Below, one piece after another: positions 8,414 to 16,350 of a stretch of 64,000 nt of DNA. The notes under the pieces are model-generated. The model had not been told where the DNA came from and searched no databases. It saw nothing but the letters and a program-made list of their open reading frames with translations. The DNA lies in the NCBI GenBank assembly GCA_002426795.1, contig DINQ01000010.1, forward strand, positions 248,001 through 312,000, in the 5' to 3' direction. The position numbers and the translations under genes are program-made. The DNA comes from Bacteroidales bacterium UBA5536. GTDB taxonomy: Bacteria > Bacteroidota > Bacteroidia > Bacteroidales > F082. Each line of letters starts with the position of its first letter. The stretch's first letter is position 1.

Positions 8414-10621
8414 ATGAAAAAAGCCTTTTTGATTTCTGCCTTATTTTTAGCTGTGCTACTCATTTGGCCGAACTTTATATTTGCTCAAGATCAGAAGTAC
8501 CCAAAACGGCCCAAGATTGGGTTAGTTTTAAGCGGAGGTGGCGCCAAAGGTTTTGCACATATTGGAGCCATCAAAGTTTTTGAGGAGGCTGGATTGCAAT
8601 TTGATTATGTGGGTGGAACCAGTATGGGAAGTATTATCGGAGGTTTGTATGCAATTGGATATCATCCTGATACAATGAAAAAAATTGTTGAGGCTCAGGA
8701 TTGGGCACATTTGATGGCGGACAAGGTTCCTAGAAGGTATATCCCAATCGAAGAGAAAACAAATGCCGATCGTTTCATCATCACTTTTCCGGTAAAAAAA
8801 CGCCGTTTGCTCATGAAACAGGGATTGTATTCGGGCCAGTTGACACAAATGCTGCTAGCTTACTATACGAGTCCGGCATACAAATACGAATATTTCAAAA
8901 ATCTACCTATTCCTTTTCTATGTATTGGAACCGACCTGGTAGACGGGTCGTCTGTATTGCTCGACAGAGGCGTTTTGCACAAGGCTATGCGGGCGAGTAT
9001 GTCGATTCCCAGTTTTTTTACACCGGTTGTTTTTAATGGCCATTTGCTTGTAGATGGGGGTGTTGTAAACAATTACCCGGTGAAGGAAGTAAAAGAGATG
9101 GGGGCAGATATCATCGTTGGTGTCGACGTGCAATCCGGTTTACACCACGAAGACCAACTGACTTCGTTGGTTACAATCATGGACCAGATTACCTCTTTTT
9201 ACCGTATGGAATCTAATAAGGAGGGGAAATCTCATACCAATATATACATTCATCCCGATTTGGGGCCTTATGACATGATGAGTTTTGAAGCCAGTGACAC
9301 CATCATTAAATTGGGTGAAATAGCTGCGCGAAGAGCTTTGCCTCAGATTTTACATTTGGTTGATTCCGTAAATACGATCGCTCTAGCTGAACCCAGAAAC
9401 CTGAATGCCAAACCATTGGATTCTGTTTTCGTCAATTCGATTCAATATAAAGGACTCAAGAATGTTTCGAAAAGTTTTCTCGATGGTGCTTTGGAAATCA
9501 CTCCGATGAGTTGGCTCAACCTGGTTGATTTCCACGATGGACTTACCAAAGCCTATGCCAGCGGTTTTTTTGAATCACTTGATTACTCATTCGTGCCAGA
9601 TCGCGAAGGCGTTGTGTTGGTTATTGACGCTAAAGAAGCCAGCTCCGGAATATTGGGTGCAGGTATTCATTACGACTCAGATTACAAAGTGGGGCTTTTA
9701 CTTAATGGAACATTTAAAAATGTGATCTACAAAGGATCAAAACTTTTTGTCGATCTGAACCTTGGAGAAAATCCCCGGTTAACCGGATTTTATTTGATCG
9801 ACAGAGGTAGAAAACCGGGTTTGGGTTTGAGAGCAACTATATTTTCACTAAAGTTTAACGACTATCTGAAAGGAAGCATTATTGATGCCTATACAGTGAA
9901 TCAAAATAAGATGGAGATATTCACTCAGATAAGCAACAAAAAAACAGTTCAATTCAGAACGGGTATCGAGTATGAAAATATTCAGATAAAAAGTGGATTT
10001 ACACCAGAGATCGAAAGTGAGTACAATTCATATCTCACTTTTTTTGTCAACTGGAAAGCAGATACTTATGATCGTTCAAGTTTTTCAACAACTGGACTAC
10101 AGTTTAACATCAGAGGGAAATATATTGTGCCACTCACAAACAACTGGAGCGATAATTTTTTCTCAAATGCTGCAATGTTTCAAATGCGGTTCCGAAATAA
10201 TATTCCCACCAGTAAAAGAAGTACCTTGAAGCCTGGGATTGATGCAGGTTTTACGATAAAAGACGATATTCCTCCACCTCATCATTGGTTTATTCTGGGT
10301 GGTCAGTCAGAAAATGATTATTTCGACGGTTTTACACCTTTTTCAGGCATTCGCTTTATTGAGGAAGCGGGTCTATATATGCTTATAGGGCGACTTGACT
10401 GGCAATACAATGTATACAAGAAGTTTTATATTACGCTCAATATGGATGCAGGATATTTTGATTCGGATTTTGATTTGATGCTAAAAAATCCTGAAATATA
10501 TGTTGGTTGCGGACTCACACTTGGTTATGACAGCTTTATCGGTCCCATAGAATTTAGTTTGATGGGATCAAACCAAAATGCAGGAATGACAAGTTTTCTT
10601 AATATTGGATATTGGTTTTAA
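8414..10621 (+). CDS. Patatin-like phospholipase fused to outer-membrane beta-barrel
   Basis: This 735-residue protein has a signal peptide ending near F-I-F-A-Q, then a patatin domain. The oxyanion-hole motif G-G-G-A-K-G is at residues 41-46, the nucleophile elbow G-T-S70-M-G at 68-72, and the catalytic D214-G-G. A POTRA-like segment begins around residue 330. The C-terminal part (roughly 400-735) is rich in alternating beta strands and ends in aromatic Y-W-F, typical of an Omp85/BamA-like barrel. The architecture resembles the secreted lipase PlpD group of type Vd autotransporters. The active Ser/Asp dyad is intact, so lipolytic activity is expected; substrate and topology are inference. 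Confidence 0.9.
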   Translation: MKKAFLISALFLAVLLIWPNFIFAQDQKYPKRPKIGLVLSGGGAKGFAHIGAIKVFEEAGLQFDYVGGTSMGSIIGGLYAIGYHPDTMKKIVEAQDWAHLMADKVPRRYIPIEEKTNADRFIITFPVKKRRLLMKQGLYSGQLTQMLLAYYTSPAYKYEYFKNLPIPFLCIGTDLVDGSSVLLDRGVLHKAMRASMSIPSFFTPVVFNGHLLVDGGVVNNYPVKEVKEMGADIIVGVDVQSGLHHEDQLTSLVTIMDQITSFYRMESNKEGKSHTNIYIHPDLGPYDMMSFEASDTIIKLGEIAARRALPQILHLVDSVNTIALAEPRNLNAKPLDSVFVNSIQYKGLKNVSKSFLDGALEITPMSWLNLVDFHDGLTKAYASGFFESLDYSFVPDREGVVLVIDAKEASSGILGAGIHYDSDYKVGLLLNGTFKNVIYKGSKLFVDLNLGENPRLTGFYLIDRGRKPGLGLRATIFSLKFNDYLKGSIIDAYTVNQNKMEIFTQISNKKTVQFRTGIEYENIQIKSGFTPEIESEYNSYLTFFVNWKADTYDRSSFSTTGLQFNIRGKYIVPLTNNWSDNFFSNAAMFQMRFRNNIPTSKRSTLKPGIDAGFTIKDDIPPPHHWFILGGQSENDYFDGFTPFSGIRFIEEAGLYMLIGRLDWQYNVYKKFYITLNMDAGYFDSDFDLMLKNPEIYVGCGLTLGYDSFIGPIEFSLMGSNQNAGMTSFLNIGYWF

Positions 10622-10632
10622 CAAATTTAATC

Positions 10633-11340
10633 ATGAAATATAAAAGAGTTTTACTGAAGCTTAGCGGCGAGGCGCTGATGGGTGAACAACAATACGGAAT
10701 TGATGCAAACAGATTAAACGACTATGCCAATGAAATTGAGCTGGCAATTCAAACTGGCGCCCAGATTGCCATTGTGATTGGTGGTGGTAATATTTATCGT
10801 GGTTTGCAGGGTGCAGGCAAAGGAATGGATCGGGTGCAGGGTGATTATATGGGAATGCTGGCTACCGTTATCAATAGCATTGCTTTGCAATCAACTTTGC
10901 AGGCCAGAGGAATCAAAGCTGCATTGCTTTCAGGTGTCTATATCGATCGTGTGGCCGAATCGATGAGTGGCCCTAAAGCCAAAGCATTGATGGAAGAAGG
11001 AAATGTGGTCATTATTGGCGGCGGTACAGGAAATCCGTTTTTCACAACCGATACGGCTGCTACACTGCGCGCAGTAGAAATTGAAGCAGATATCCTTTTG
11101 AAAGGTACCCGTGTTGACGGTATTTATACTGCTGACCCTGAAAAAGACCCCTCAGCAACCAAATATGACACTTTAACCTATACAGAAGCTTTTGCCAAGC
11201 AACTTAAAGTGATGGATTTGACAGCTTTTGCACTATGTCAGGAGAACAACATGCCGATCGTTGTGTTTGACATGAATACCCCAGGAAACCTGCAAAAAGT
11301 TTTGGCTGGTGAAAAAATTGGTACGATCGTAACAATTTGA
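10633..11340 (+). CDS. pyrH: Uridylate kinase (UMP kinase)
   Basis: The 235-residue amino-acid-kinase-fold enzyme phosphorylates UMP to UDP. Visible are K-L-S-G-E-A-L near the N-terminus, the glycine-rich V-I-G-G-G-N-I-Y-R-G loop, G-G-G-T-G-N-P-F-F-T-T-D-T-A and the L-K-G-T-R-V-D-G-I-Y ATP-site region. The start at 10633 (M-K-Y-K-R) is 11 bases after the patatin stop. A longer in-frame start at 10612 would overlap that gene and was rejected. pyrH and frr are commonly neighbours; here one gene separates them. Confidence 0.97.
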   Translation: MKYKRVLLKLSGEALMGEQQYGIDANRLNDYANEIELAIQTGAQIAIVIGGGNIYRGLQGAGKGMDRVQGDYMGMLATVINSIALQSTLQARGIKAALLSGVYIDRVAESMSGPKAKALMEEGNVVIIGGGTGNPFFTTDTAATLRAVEIEADILLKGTRVDGIYTADPEKDPSATKYDTLTYTEAFAKQLKVMDLTAFALCQENNMPIVVFDMNTPGNLQKVLAGEKIGTIVTI

Positions 11341-11341
11341 G

Positions 11342-13252
11342 GTGCTACGCAGAATTATAAATGGTTTTGCCCCGAAGTCGGATAGACTGCTACTCTTGCT
11401 AATATTGCTGGTTGCAGCGTTCATGAGATTTTGGAATTTTGAGCAACTCCCTTTTATGCATGATGAGTTTAGTGCGTTGTTTCGCACTGAATACCAAAAC
11501 TTCCACGACCTGATCCGGCTGGGTGTTGTCGAAAATGATTCGCATCCTGCTGGTGTTCAGTTGTTTTTGTACTTCTGGGTGAAGATTGTCGGTTTTCAGG
11601 CTTTTTGGATCAAGTTGCCTTTTGCATTGATGGGCCTAGCTTCAGTTTGGCTTTTATACCGGATTGCATTGAATTGGTTTGGCAGCTCAGCTGCATTGTT
11701 GAGTGCGAGTCTGATGGCTACAGTTCAATATTTTATTATGTATAGCCAACTCGCAAGGCCTTATGCAGCCGGTTTGTTCTTTCTGCTGATTTTCATTCAA
11801 TACTGGAACCGTTTTATTCGAAATGACAGAGCCATAAGCCTTTGGACGATTGTACTTTTTGCCATTTCAGCGGCACTTACAGCCATGATGCATGCCTTTT
11901 CGCTTGCTGAAGCTGCCTTGGTTTATGCAACGGGTTTGTTTCTGGTTACAAATGAAAGAAGGAAACAGTATCTGATTGCAGGGCTGTTGGCATTGGTTTT
12001 ATATTTACCAAATGTCCCTGTTTTTTATCAACAACTGTCAGCAGGTGGTATTGGCGGATGGCTGGGAGTTCCTAAACAGGATTTTGTGTTTAGGTTTTTG
12101 TTTTTCTGCTTTAATTACAGTTGGCCCTTTTTAGTTATAGCTTTTCTTGTCGTTGTTGCCCCATTTTTCATGAATGAAAAGTTCCCCCAAGAAAGAATCA
12201 GGATGCAGTTGGTTGGATTCATTTGGTTCCTGGTTCCACTGATGGTAGCATGGGGCTATTCTGTTTTTCGAACACCCATTTTACAGTTCAGCACCTTGTA
12301 TTTTTCAGTTCCGTTTTTATTCATGGTGCTGTTTTCATTCTATGACACAAGGTTTCTAAGTCAGCAAAAAAGTACTTTGGCCATCATTTTATTAGCTGGA
12401 GGCATTTTAACAACAGTATTCACACGACAGTACTACCATCAAATGTATTTTCAGGGATTTGACCAAATGGCGGTTGCGATGCAAAATGACCAGCAAACAT
12501 TTGGCGATAGCATAACTCTTGCTTCATACAGTGCTACACCACGTATGGCCGCCTTTTACCAGGATAATCAAGTCAAATCTGTTATGCGTTTTTCCAAACA
12601 CGATCCTTTAATCAGGATGTATGGATTTTTTGAAAAGATAGAAGAACCATATTTGGGTTTTGGCTGGACCGATTATGCCCCTGTTGCGTGCGAGGCAGCA
12701 GCAGCAGCATTTTTTCCATATGCAATTCATCAACAGGCGTGGTTCAACTCGTCTTACCTTACAATGTCAAGAGAACCAATGTCTAATACTGTCAGGTTAA
12801 CTACTGAACTACCTGTATTTAAGAATAGCTCTGAAATTGACAGCGCGGATGTTCGGGGATTGCTTTTCGATTCAGGTGTATTATATGGTAAAGCCTGGTT
12901 GATAAGCCCTGACAGTTTGGCTGAAAACACCGATTTGTTTGCTGTTGGAGTTAACCTCCTGTCGGATAAGCCACTCAAAAACGTGCGATTGGTTGTCGAA
13001 ATCAGCGATATAAAATCAGATTCTCTGCTGCACTGGCAGGCAGCATTAGTTGATTCTGTTGTTGATCGAACAGCCAATAAGACATCACTGATTGCCGGTT
13101 TGCGATTTTCAAACCTTGGACTTCAACCTACACAATGCCGGATTAAAAGTTACATTTGGAACAAAGGCCATGAATCTTTTGTTCTTACACGTGCTTTTCG
13201 TTTTCAAAGAGCACAAAATCCTCGTGTTTTAGGATTGTTTGAACCACTTTAA
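11342..13252 (+). CDS. Glycosyltransferase family 39 (PMT/ArnT-like) membrane protein
   Basis: The gene begins with GTG one base after the pyrH stop, so translation is probably coupled. Of its 636 residues, the first about 370 contain roughly ten hydrophobic membrane segments. The first extracytoplasmic loop has M-H-D-E-F-S, corresponding to the D/E acidic motif of GT-C enzymes that use polyprenyl-phosphate sugars, and another conserved stretch reads S-Q-L-A-R-P-Y. The C-terminal about 260 residues are soluble and probably periplasmic. It likely transfers a sugar from a lipid carrier to an envelope acceptor. Donor and acceptor are unknown. Its insertion between pyrH and frr is notable. Confidence 0.8.
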   Translation: MLRRIINGFAPKSDRLLLLLILLVAAFMRFWNFEQLPFMHDEFSALFRTEYQNFHDLIRLGVVENDSHPAGVQLFLYFWVKIVGFQAFWIKLPFALMGLASVWLLYRIALNWFGSSAALLSASLMATVQYFIMYSQLARPYAAGLFFLLIFIQYWNRFIRNDRAISLWTIVLFAISAALTAMMHAFSLAEAALVYATGLFLVTNERRKQYLIAGLLALVLYLPNVPVFYQQLSAGGIGGWLGVPKQDFVFRFLFFCFNYSWPFLVIAFLVVVAPFFMNEKFPQERIRMQLVGFIWFLVPLMVAWGYSVFRTPILQFSTLYFSVPFLFMVLFSFYDTRFLSQQKSTLAIILLAGGILTTVFTRQYYHQMYFQGFDQMAVAMQNDQQTFGDSITLASYSATPRMAAFYQDNQVKSVMRFSKHDPLIRMYGFFEKIEEPYLGFGWTDYAPVACEAAAAAFFPYAIHQQAWFNSSYLTMSREPMSNTVRLTTELPVFKNSSEIDSADVRGLLFDSGVLYGKAWLISPDSLAENTDLFAVGVNLLSDKPLKNVRLVVEISDIKSDSLLHWQAALVDSVVDRTANKTSLIAGLRFSNLGLQPTQCRIKSYIWNKGHESFVLTRAFRFQRAQNPRVLGLFEPL

Positions 13253-13254
13253 AG

Positions 13255-13286
13255 TTGTAACTGAAGAAAATTTTACACTATATTTG
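13255..13286 (+). promoter_or_regulatory. Promoter for frr (-33 TTG, -7 TATATTTG)
   Basis: TATATTTG at 13279-13286 matches TAnnTTTG exactly. A GTTG ending at 13257 lies 21 bases upstream, in the 19-21 range known for Bacteroidetes sigma-ABfr promoters. This is the only site in the window where both elements fit. It ends 29 bases before the frr ATG. Confidence 0.6.
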
Positions 13287-13315
13287 TCTTTGGATAAAAT
13301 GTAAAACCTGAAGTC

Positions 13316-13879
13316 ATGACAGAAGAAGCCCAATTTGTGCTGGATGCAGCTGAAGAACATATGAATAATTCAATTGCGCATCTCGAAAAGGAATTACAAA
13401 AAATCAGAGCTGGCAAGGCCAGTCCGAGCATGCTGAGCGGTGTGGTGGTTGAATATTACGGAACGCATGTTCCCATTGAGCAAACATCAAATATCAACAC
13501 ACCTGACCCACGTCAAATCATTGTTCAGCCCTTCGACAAGAGTTCGATTGGTGCGATTGAAAAAGCCATTATGGCTGCCAATCTGGGATTTAATCCAATG
13601 AATGAAGGCGAACTGATTCGCATCAATGTACCTCCATTGAACGAAGAGCGCCGTCGCGATCTGGTTAAACGTTCGAAAACAGAATCAGAAGATGCTAAAG
13701 TGGGTATTCGCAACGCCCGCCGACAAGCCAATGATGAAGCCAAAAAGCTCGAGAAAGATGGAATCCCGGAAGATGAGGTAAAGCGCCTTATCGATAAAAT
13801 TCAAGAACTTACCGACAAGTTTATTGCACAGGTAGATAAAATCACTGAAGCGAAAGAAAAGGATATTCTTACCGTCTAG
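13316..13879 (+). CDS. frr: Ribosome-recycling factor
   Basis: The 187-residue protein splits post-termination ribosomes together with EF-G. It shows the characteristic R-A-G-K-A-S-P near residues 31-37, P-P-L-N-E-E-R-R-R near the middle, and the charged C-terminal helix with L-T-D-K-F-I-A-Q-V-D. The length is standard. It has its own promoter and converges with the holin-like gene 11 bases downstream with no clear hairpin terminator between them. Confidence 0.97.
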   Translation: MTEEAQFVLDAAEEHMNNSIAHLEKELQKIRAGKASPSMLSGVVVEYYGTHVPIEQTSNINTPDPRQIIVQPFDKSSIGAIEKAIMAANLGFNPMNEGELIRINVPPLNEERRRDLVKRSKTESEDAKVGIRNARRQANDEAKKLEKDGIPEDEVKRLIDKIQELTDKFIAQVDKITEAKEKDILTV

Positions 13880-13890
13880 AAAAAAACCGT

Positions 13891-14487
13891 TTACTTTTTT
13901 CTTTTCATCAGGCGCAGTAATAGCGATGCTGACTTCATTAACATGGTAGAAGAGGTAAGTGCACTTACCAGCAAAGAATTCATCATACGTGTTGGTGAAA
14001 GTGCATTGCCCAGGTCGTCGAGTTGTTTTTGCATGCTGAGCTCACTGTACTTAATTTGTAGCTGTCTAATCTCTAGTTGTTTGTTTAGCATTTCCAGGTT
14101 TTCGGCAGGAGGCAAATCAGAATCCATTGAATCATCGAGCAGTTGATGTTTTTCATTCAGTTTTTTAATGAGGGGGTCGAGCAATAATTGCCTTTTGTAT
14201 TTGTAAATTAAAACGCCGATGATTGTGTAAAGAAGGCTGACAATCAGAAATCCTTCATGGTAGGCCCCAACATTCTTTCCATACCAAAACACGAAGGCAA
14301 AAGAAAGCATGAACATGACCATGGCAAAGATACCCGCCAGCAAAAGCATCGAGATGAGCTGAGAAGTAAACTCAGCCATACGTTTATTAATGACCATGCC
14401 AGCAAGACCAATCCGAAGATTTAGATAACGCTTTGCTTCGGCTGTAAGCTCGCTGACAGGCCTGGTAAAATCGGATGAGTTAATCAT
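13891..14487 (-). CDS. Phage-holin-like / DUF1469-type membrane protein
   Basis: This 198-residue protein has two adjacent membrane segments at about residues 45-72 and 80-97, followed by a basic Y-K-Y-K-R and a soluble coiled-coil-prone C-terminus rich in E/Q/L. The pattern of a short soluble N-terminus and two transmembrane helices separated by a tight turn with K-N-V-G-A matches the actinobacterial-holin-X/DUF1469 family often seen beside YtxH proteins. Despite the name there is no phage context here. It lies 12 bases after the YtxH gene and is surely co-transcribed. The function is unknown; an envelope-stress role is only a guess. Confidence 0.68.
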   Translation of the reverse strand: MINSSDFTRPVSELTAEAKRYLNLRIGLAGMVINKRMAEFTSQLISMLLLAGIFAMVMFMLSFAFVFWYGKNVGAYHEGFLIVSLLYTIIGVLIYKYKRQLLLDPLIKKLNEKHQLLDDSMDSDLPPAENLEMLNKQLEIRQLQIKYSELSMQKQLDDLGNALSPTRMMNSLLVSALTSSTMLMKSASLLLRLMKRKK

Positions 14488-14499
14488 GAGAAGACTTTG

Positions 14500-14754
14500 C
14501 TAACCTTTGGCAGGCTCGTCAGTTTTTTTCTTTATTGGATTGTATTCGGCAATTTTTTCCTCAATAGTTTCTCTGAGGTCATCAATTTTTTCTGCCAAAT
14601 CGTCTTTAATCTCACCTGATTTGTTTATGAGTTTTTTGCGGGTTTCCGATCCTTTGTCGGGAGCAAATAAAAGCCCTGCTACGGCACCAGCAGCGGCACC
14701 TGTCATAAGACCTATTGTGAATGCTAAAATTGTTTTTGAACTTGAGTTACTCAT
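14500..14754 (-). CDS. YtxH domain-containing protein
   Basis: The 84-residue protein has one N-terminal membrane helix with small residues (G-L-M-T-G-A-A-A-G-A-V-A-G-L-L-F-A-P), directly followed by the D-K-G-S-E-T-R-K-K-L that defines YtxH proteins. A charged helix rich in D/E/K ends in P-A-K-G. Members are general-stress-associated in Firmicutes, but their molecular role is unknown. It is the first gene of a two-gene unit with the holin-like gene, behind a TATATTTG element. Confidence 0.85.
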   Translation of the reverse strand: MSNSSSKTILAFTIGLMTGAAAGAVAGLLFAPDKGSETRKKLINKSGEIKDDLAEKIDDLRETIEEKIAEYNPIKKKTDEPAKG

Positions 14755-14778
14755 GGTTTAATTTTTTATGTGTTTCTG

Positions 14779-14786
14779 CAAATATA
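14779..14786 (-). promoter_or_regulatory. Candidate -7 element (TATATTTG) for ytxH unit
   Basis: Exact TAnnTTTG on the minus strand, ending 24 bases before the YtxH ATG and lying just 2 bases beyond the end of the AI-2E permease gene. It indicates that the YtxH/holin pair is transcribed separately from the permease. Confidence 0.5.
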
Positions 14787-14787
14787 A

Positions 14788-15957
14788 TCAATTTTGGGCA
14801 GAAATGCCAGTATTTTCATCAGTTTGGTCCTCCTTTGGGGGATGATTTACACGTTGTGACATTTGCATATTTCCAGTTAATACCTTTACAATTTTGATCT
14901 GACTTAGAAACTGACGCGCTACAACCCTAAGGACTGTATAGGTTGGTATAGCTATAATCATGCCGCCAATTCCTGCAACTTTTCCTGCCATGATGATCAC
15001 AAGAAATATTTCTACCGGATGGGCTTTTACACTTTTCGAATAGATCAATGGTTGTAAGACAATATTATCGACAAGATTGGCTCCGGCAAAAACTCCAAGA
15101 ATTGTAACAATCGTTACAAGAACCATATCGTATTGCGCCAGACTTAAAACCGAAATCATCCCCAAAACTACACCCAAAGTAGCACCGATGATTGGACCAA
15201 GATAGGGTATGATGTTCATCAGACCACCTAAAAAACCAATAACGAGTGCGTTTTTCACACCAAATGTCGTCAGACCGATGGCGATAAGCGTCATCATGGA
15301 AGTTAATTCAAGTATAATTCCTAAAAAGTACCTGGTGAGTAACCTTCGCGAATCAGTCATGACAAGTTTAGCATCCTCTTCGTATGGTTCAGGTACGAGT
15401 GCCAGTATAAACGAGCGCAGCAGCTGCGGTTCTTTCAGGAAGAAAAATGACAAAAACAACACGATAAATGTGCCCATCAGCAAACCACTGGTCGCACTCA
15501 GAAGTTGGCTAAAAAAGTTTGTAAAATGAGCCAGATCGAGAAAATTGCTAAGTTGCTGTTCTGCCATCAGCATCATATCCTGACCCTGATTAATGAAGCC
15601 ATAACTGATCATAAATTTCTGAAGATCAGCAATTGTTGCGGAAAAATAAGACGAAACGGCCTCATTATCAATATTGGCAATCATGTTGGCCTGATCGCTG
15701 ATCAAAGGAACGATAAACAGGACAAAAAGACTGACAATAAAAATAAGCGAAAACAAGGTGATTGCTGCACTGATGGCAGCATTCAGTTTGATTTTACTGA
15801 TATGCACAGATTGAAGCAACTGCACAAGCGGTCGGCCTAGCAATGAAATGACTGCTGCTACGATGATGTAAGCCAGAATATCGGAAAAATACCAGCCTAA
15901 AAAAAAGAAGAGCAGCAATCCTGAAAGTGGTTTCAATATTTTTAGGAATGCGTCCAT
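14788..15957 (-). CDS. AI-2E family transporter (PerM/YdiK type)
   Basis: This 389-residue integral membrane protein has about eight hydrophobic segments. Membership in the AI-2E/PerM family is supported by the duplicated short N-terminal helices with A-A-V-I-S-L-L-G-R-P-L, the central amphipathic region, and the conserved L-M-N-I-I-P-Y-L-G-P-I-I-G motif. A later P-L-I-Y-S-K-S-V is also typical. The family includes autoinducer-2 exporters and Na+/H+ antiporters, so the substrate cannot be assigned. It is divergently transcribed from the small membrane protein at 16003. Confidence 0.9.
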   Translation of the reverse strand: MDAFLKILKPLSGLLLFFFLGWYFSDILAYIIVAAVISLLGRPLVQLLQSVHISKIKLNAAISAAITLFSLIFIVSLFVLFIVPLISDQANMIANIDNEAVSSYFSATIADLQKFMISYGFINQGQDMMLMAEQQLSNFLDLAHFTNFFSQLLSATSGLLMGTFIVLFLSFFFLKEPQLLRSFILALVPEPYEEDAKLVMTDSRRLLTRYFLGIILELTSMMTLIAIGLTTFGVKNALVIGFLGGLMNIIPYLGPIIGATLGVVLGMISVLSLAQYDMVLVTIVTILGVFAGANLVDNIVLQPLIYSKSVKAHPVEIFLVIIMAGKVAGIGGMIIAIPTYTVLRVVARQFLSQIKIVKVLTGNMQMSQRVNHPPKEDQTDENTGISAQN

Positions 15958-15974
15958 TGGCGTAAAACTTTAGG

Positions 15975-15982
15975 TAAAGATA
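15975..15982 (-). promoter_or_regulatory. Near-consensus -7 element (TATCTTTA) for AI-2E permease
   Basis: Minus-strand TATCTTTA differs from TAnnTTTG in the last base only. It ends 17 bases before the permease start codon, the same spacing as several exact matches in this window. Confidence 0.35.
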
Positions 15983-15989
15983 ATTGCTT

Positions 15990-15997
15990 TATTTTTG
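15990..15997 (+). promoter_or_regulatory. Candidate -7 element (TATTTTTG) for DUF6787-like gene
   Basis: Exact TAnnTTTG match ending 5 bases before the ATG at 16003. The transcript would start at or just after that ATG, so it may be leaderless, or translation may begin at the second ATG (16021). Confidence 0.4.
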
Positions 15998-16002
15998 ACA
16001 TC

Positions 16003-16350
16003 ATGCAGAAGTTGAAAAATATGGGCTTTACGGAGAAATTGAAAAAACGTTGGGGCGTAAAAACACTTGCGCAGGTAGTGGCCATCCTGATTGTTTTCAG
16101 CCTGACTGGTTTCTCGGTAGTTTTTATTGAGGAATGGATTTTAAGTGCCTTAGGCGTTCCTAAAGAAATACCCAACTGGCTTCATGTTGTCTTGTTTTTG
16201 CTCATTACCCTGCCTGTTTACCAATTACTGCTGCTTTTCTACGGGTTTTTATTTGGCCAGTTTAAGTTCTTCCTTGAATTTGAAAAGCGATTTTTTAACA
16301 GAATCTTTTTCAGAAACAAAGAGAAACCTAAAAACCAAAAGCAAGACTAA
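16003..16350 (+). CDS. Small two-helix membrane protein (DUF6787-like)
   Basis: The 115-residue protein has a basic amphipathic N-terminus (F-T-E-K-L-K-K-R-W-G-V), two membrane segments at about residues 25-48 and 60-85, and a basic C-terminal tail ending K-N-Q-K-Q-D. The K-L-x-x-R-W-G-V opening is shared with a family common in Bacteroidetes (DUF6787 from memory). No function is known. The second methionine at 16021 is an alternative start and fits the promoter position better. Its last 23 bases overlap the end of the convergent DUF5686 gene. Confidence 0.65.
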   Translation: MQKLKNMGFTEKLKKRWGVKTLAQVVAILIVFSLTGFSVVFIEEWILSALGVPKEIPNWLHVVLFLLITLPVYQLLLLFYGFLFGQFKFFLEFEKRFFNRIFFRNKEKPKNQKQD

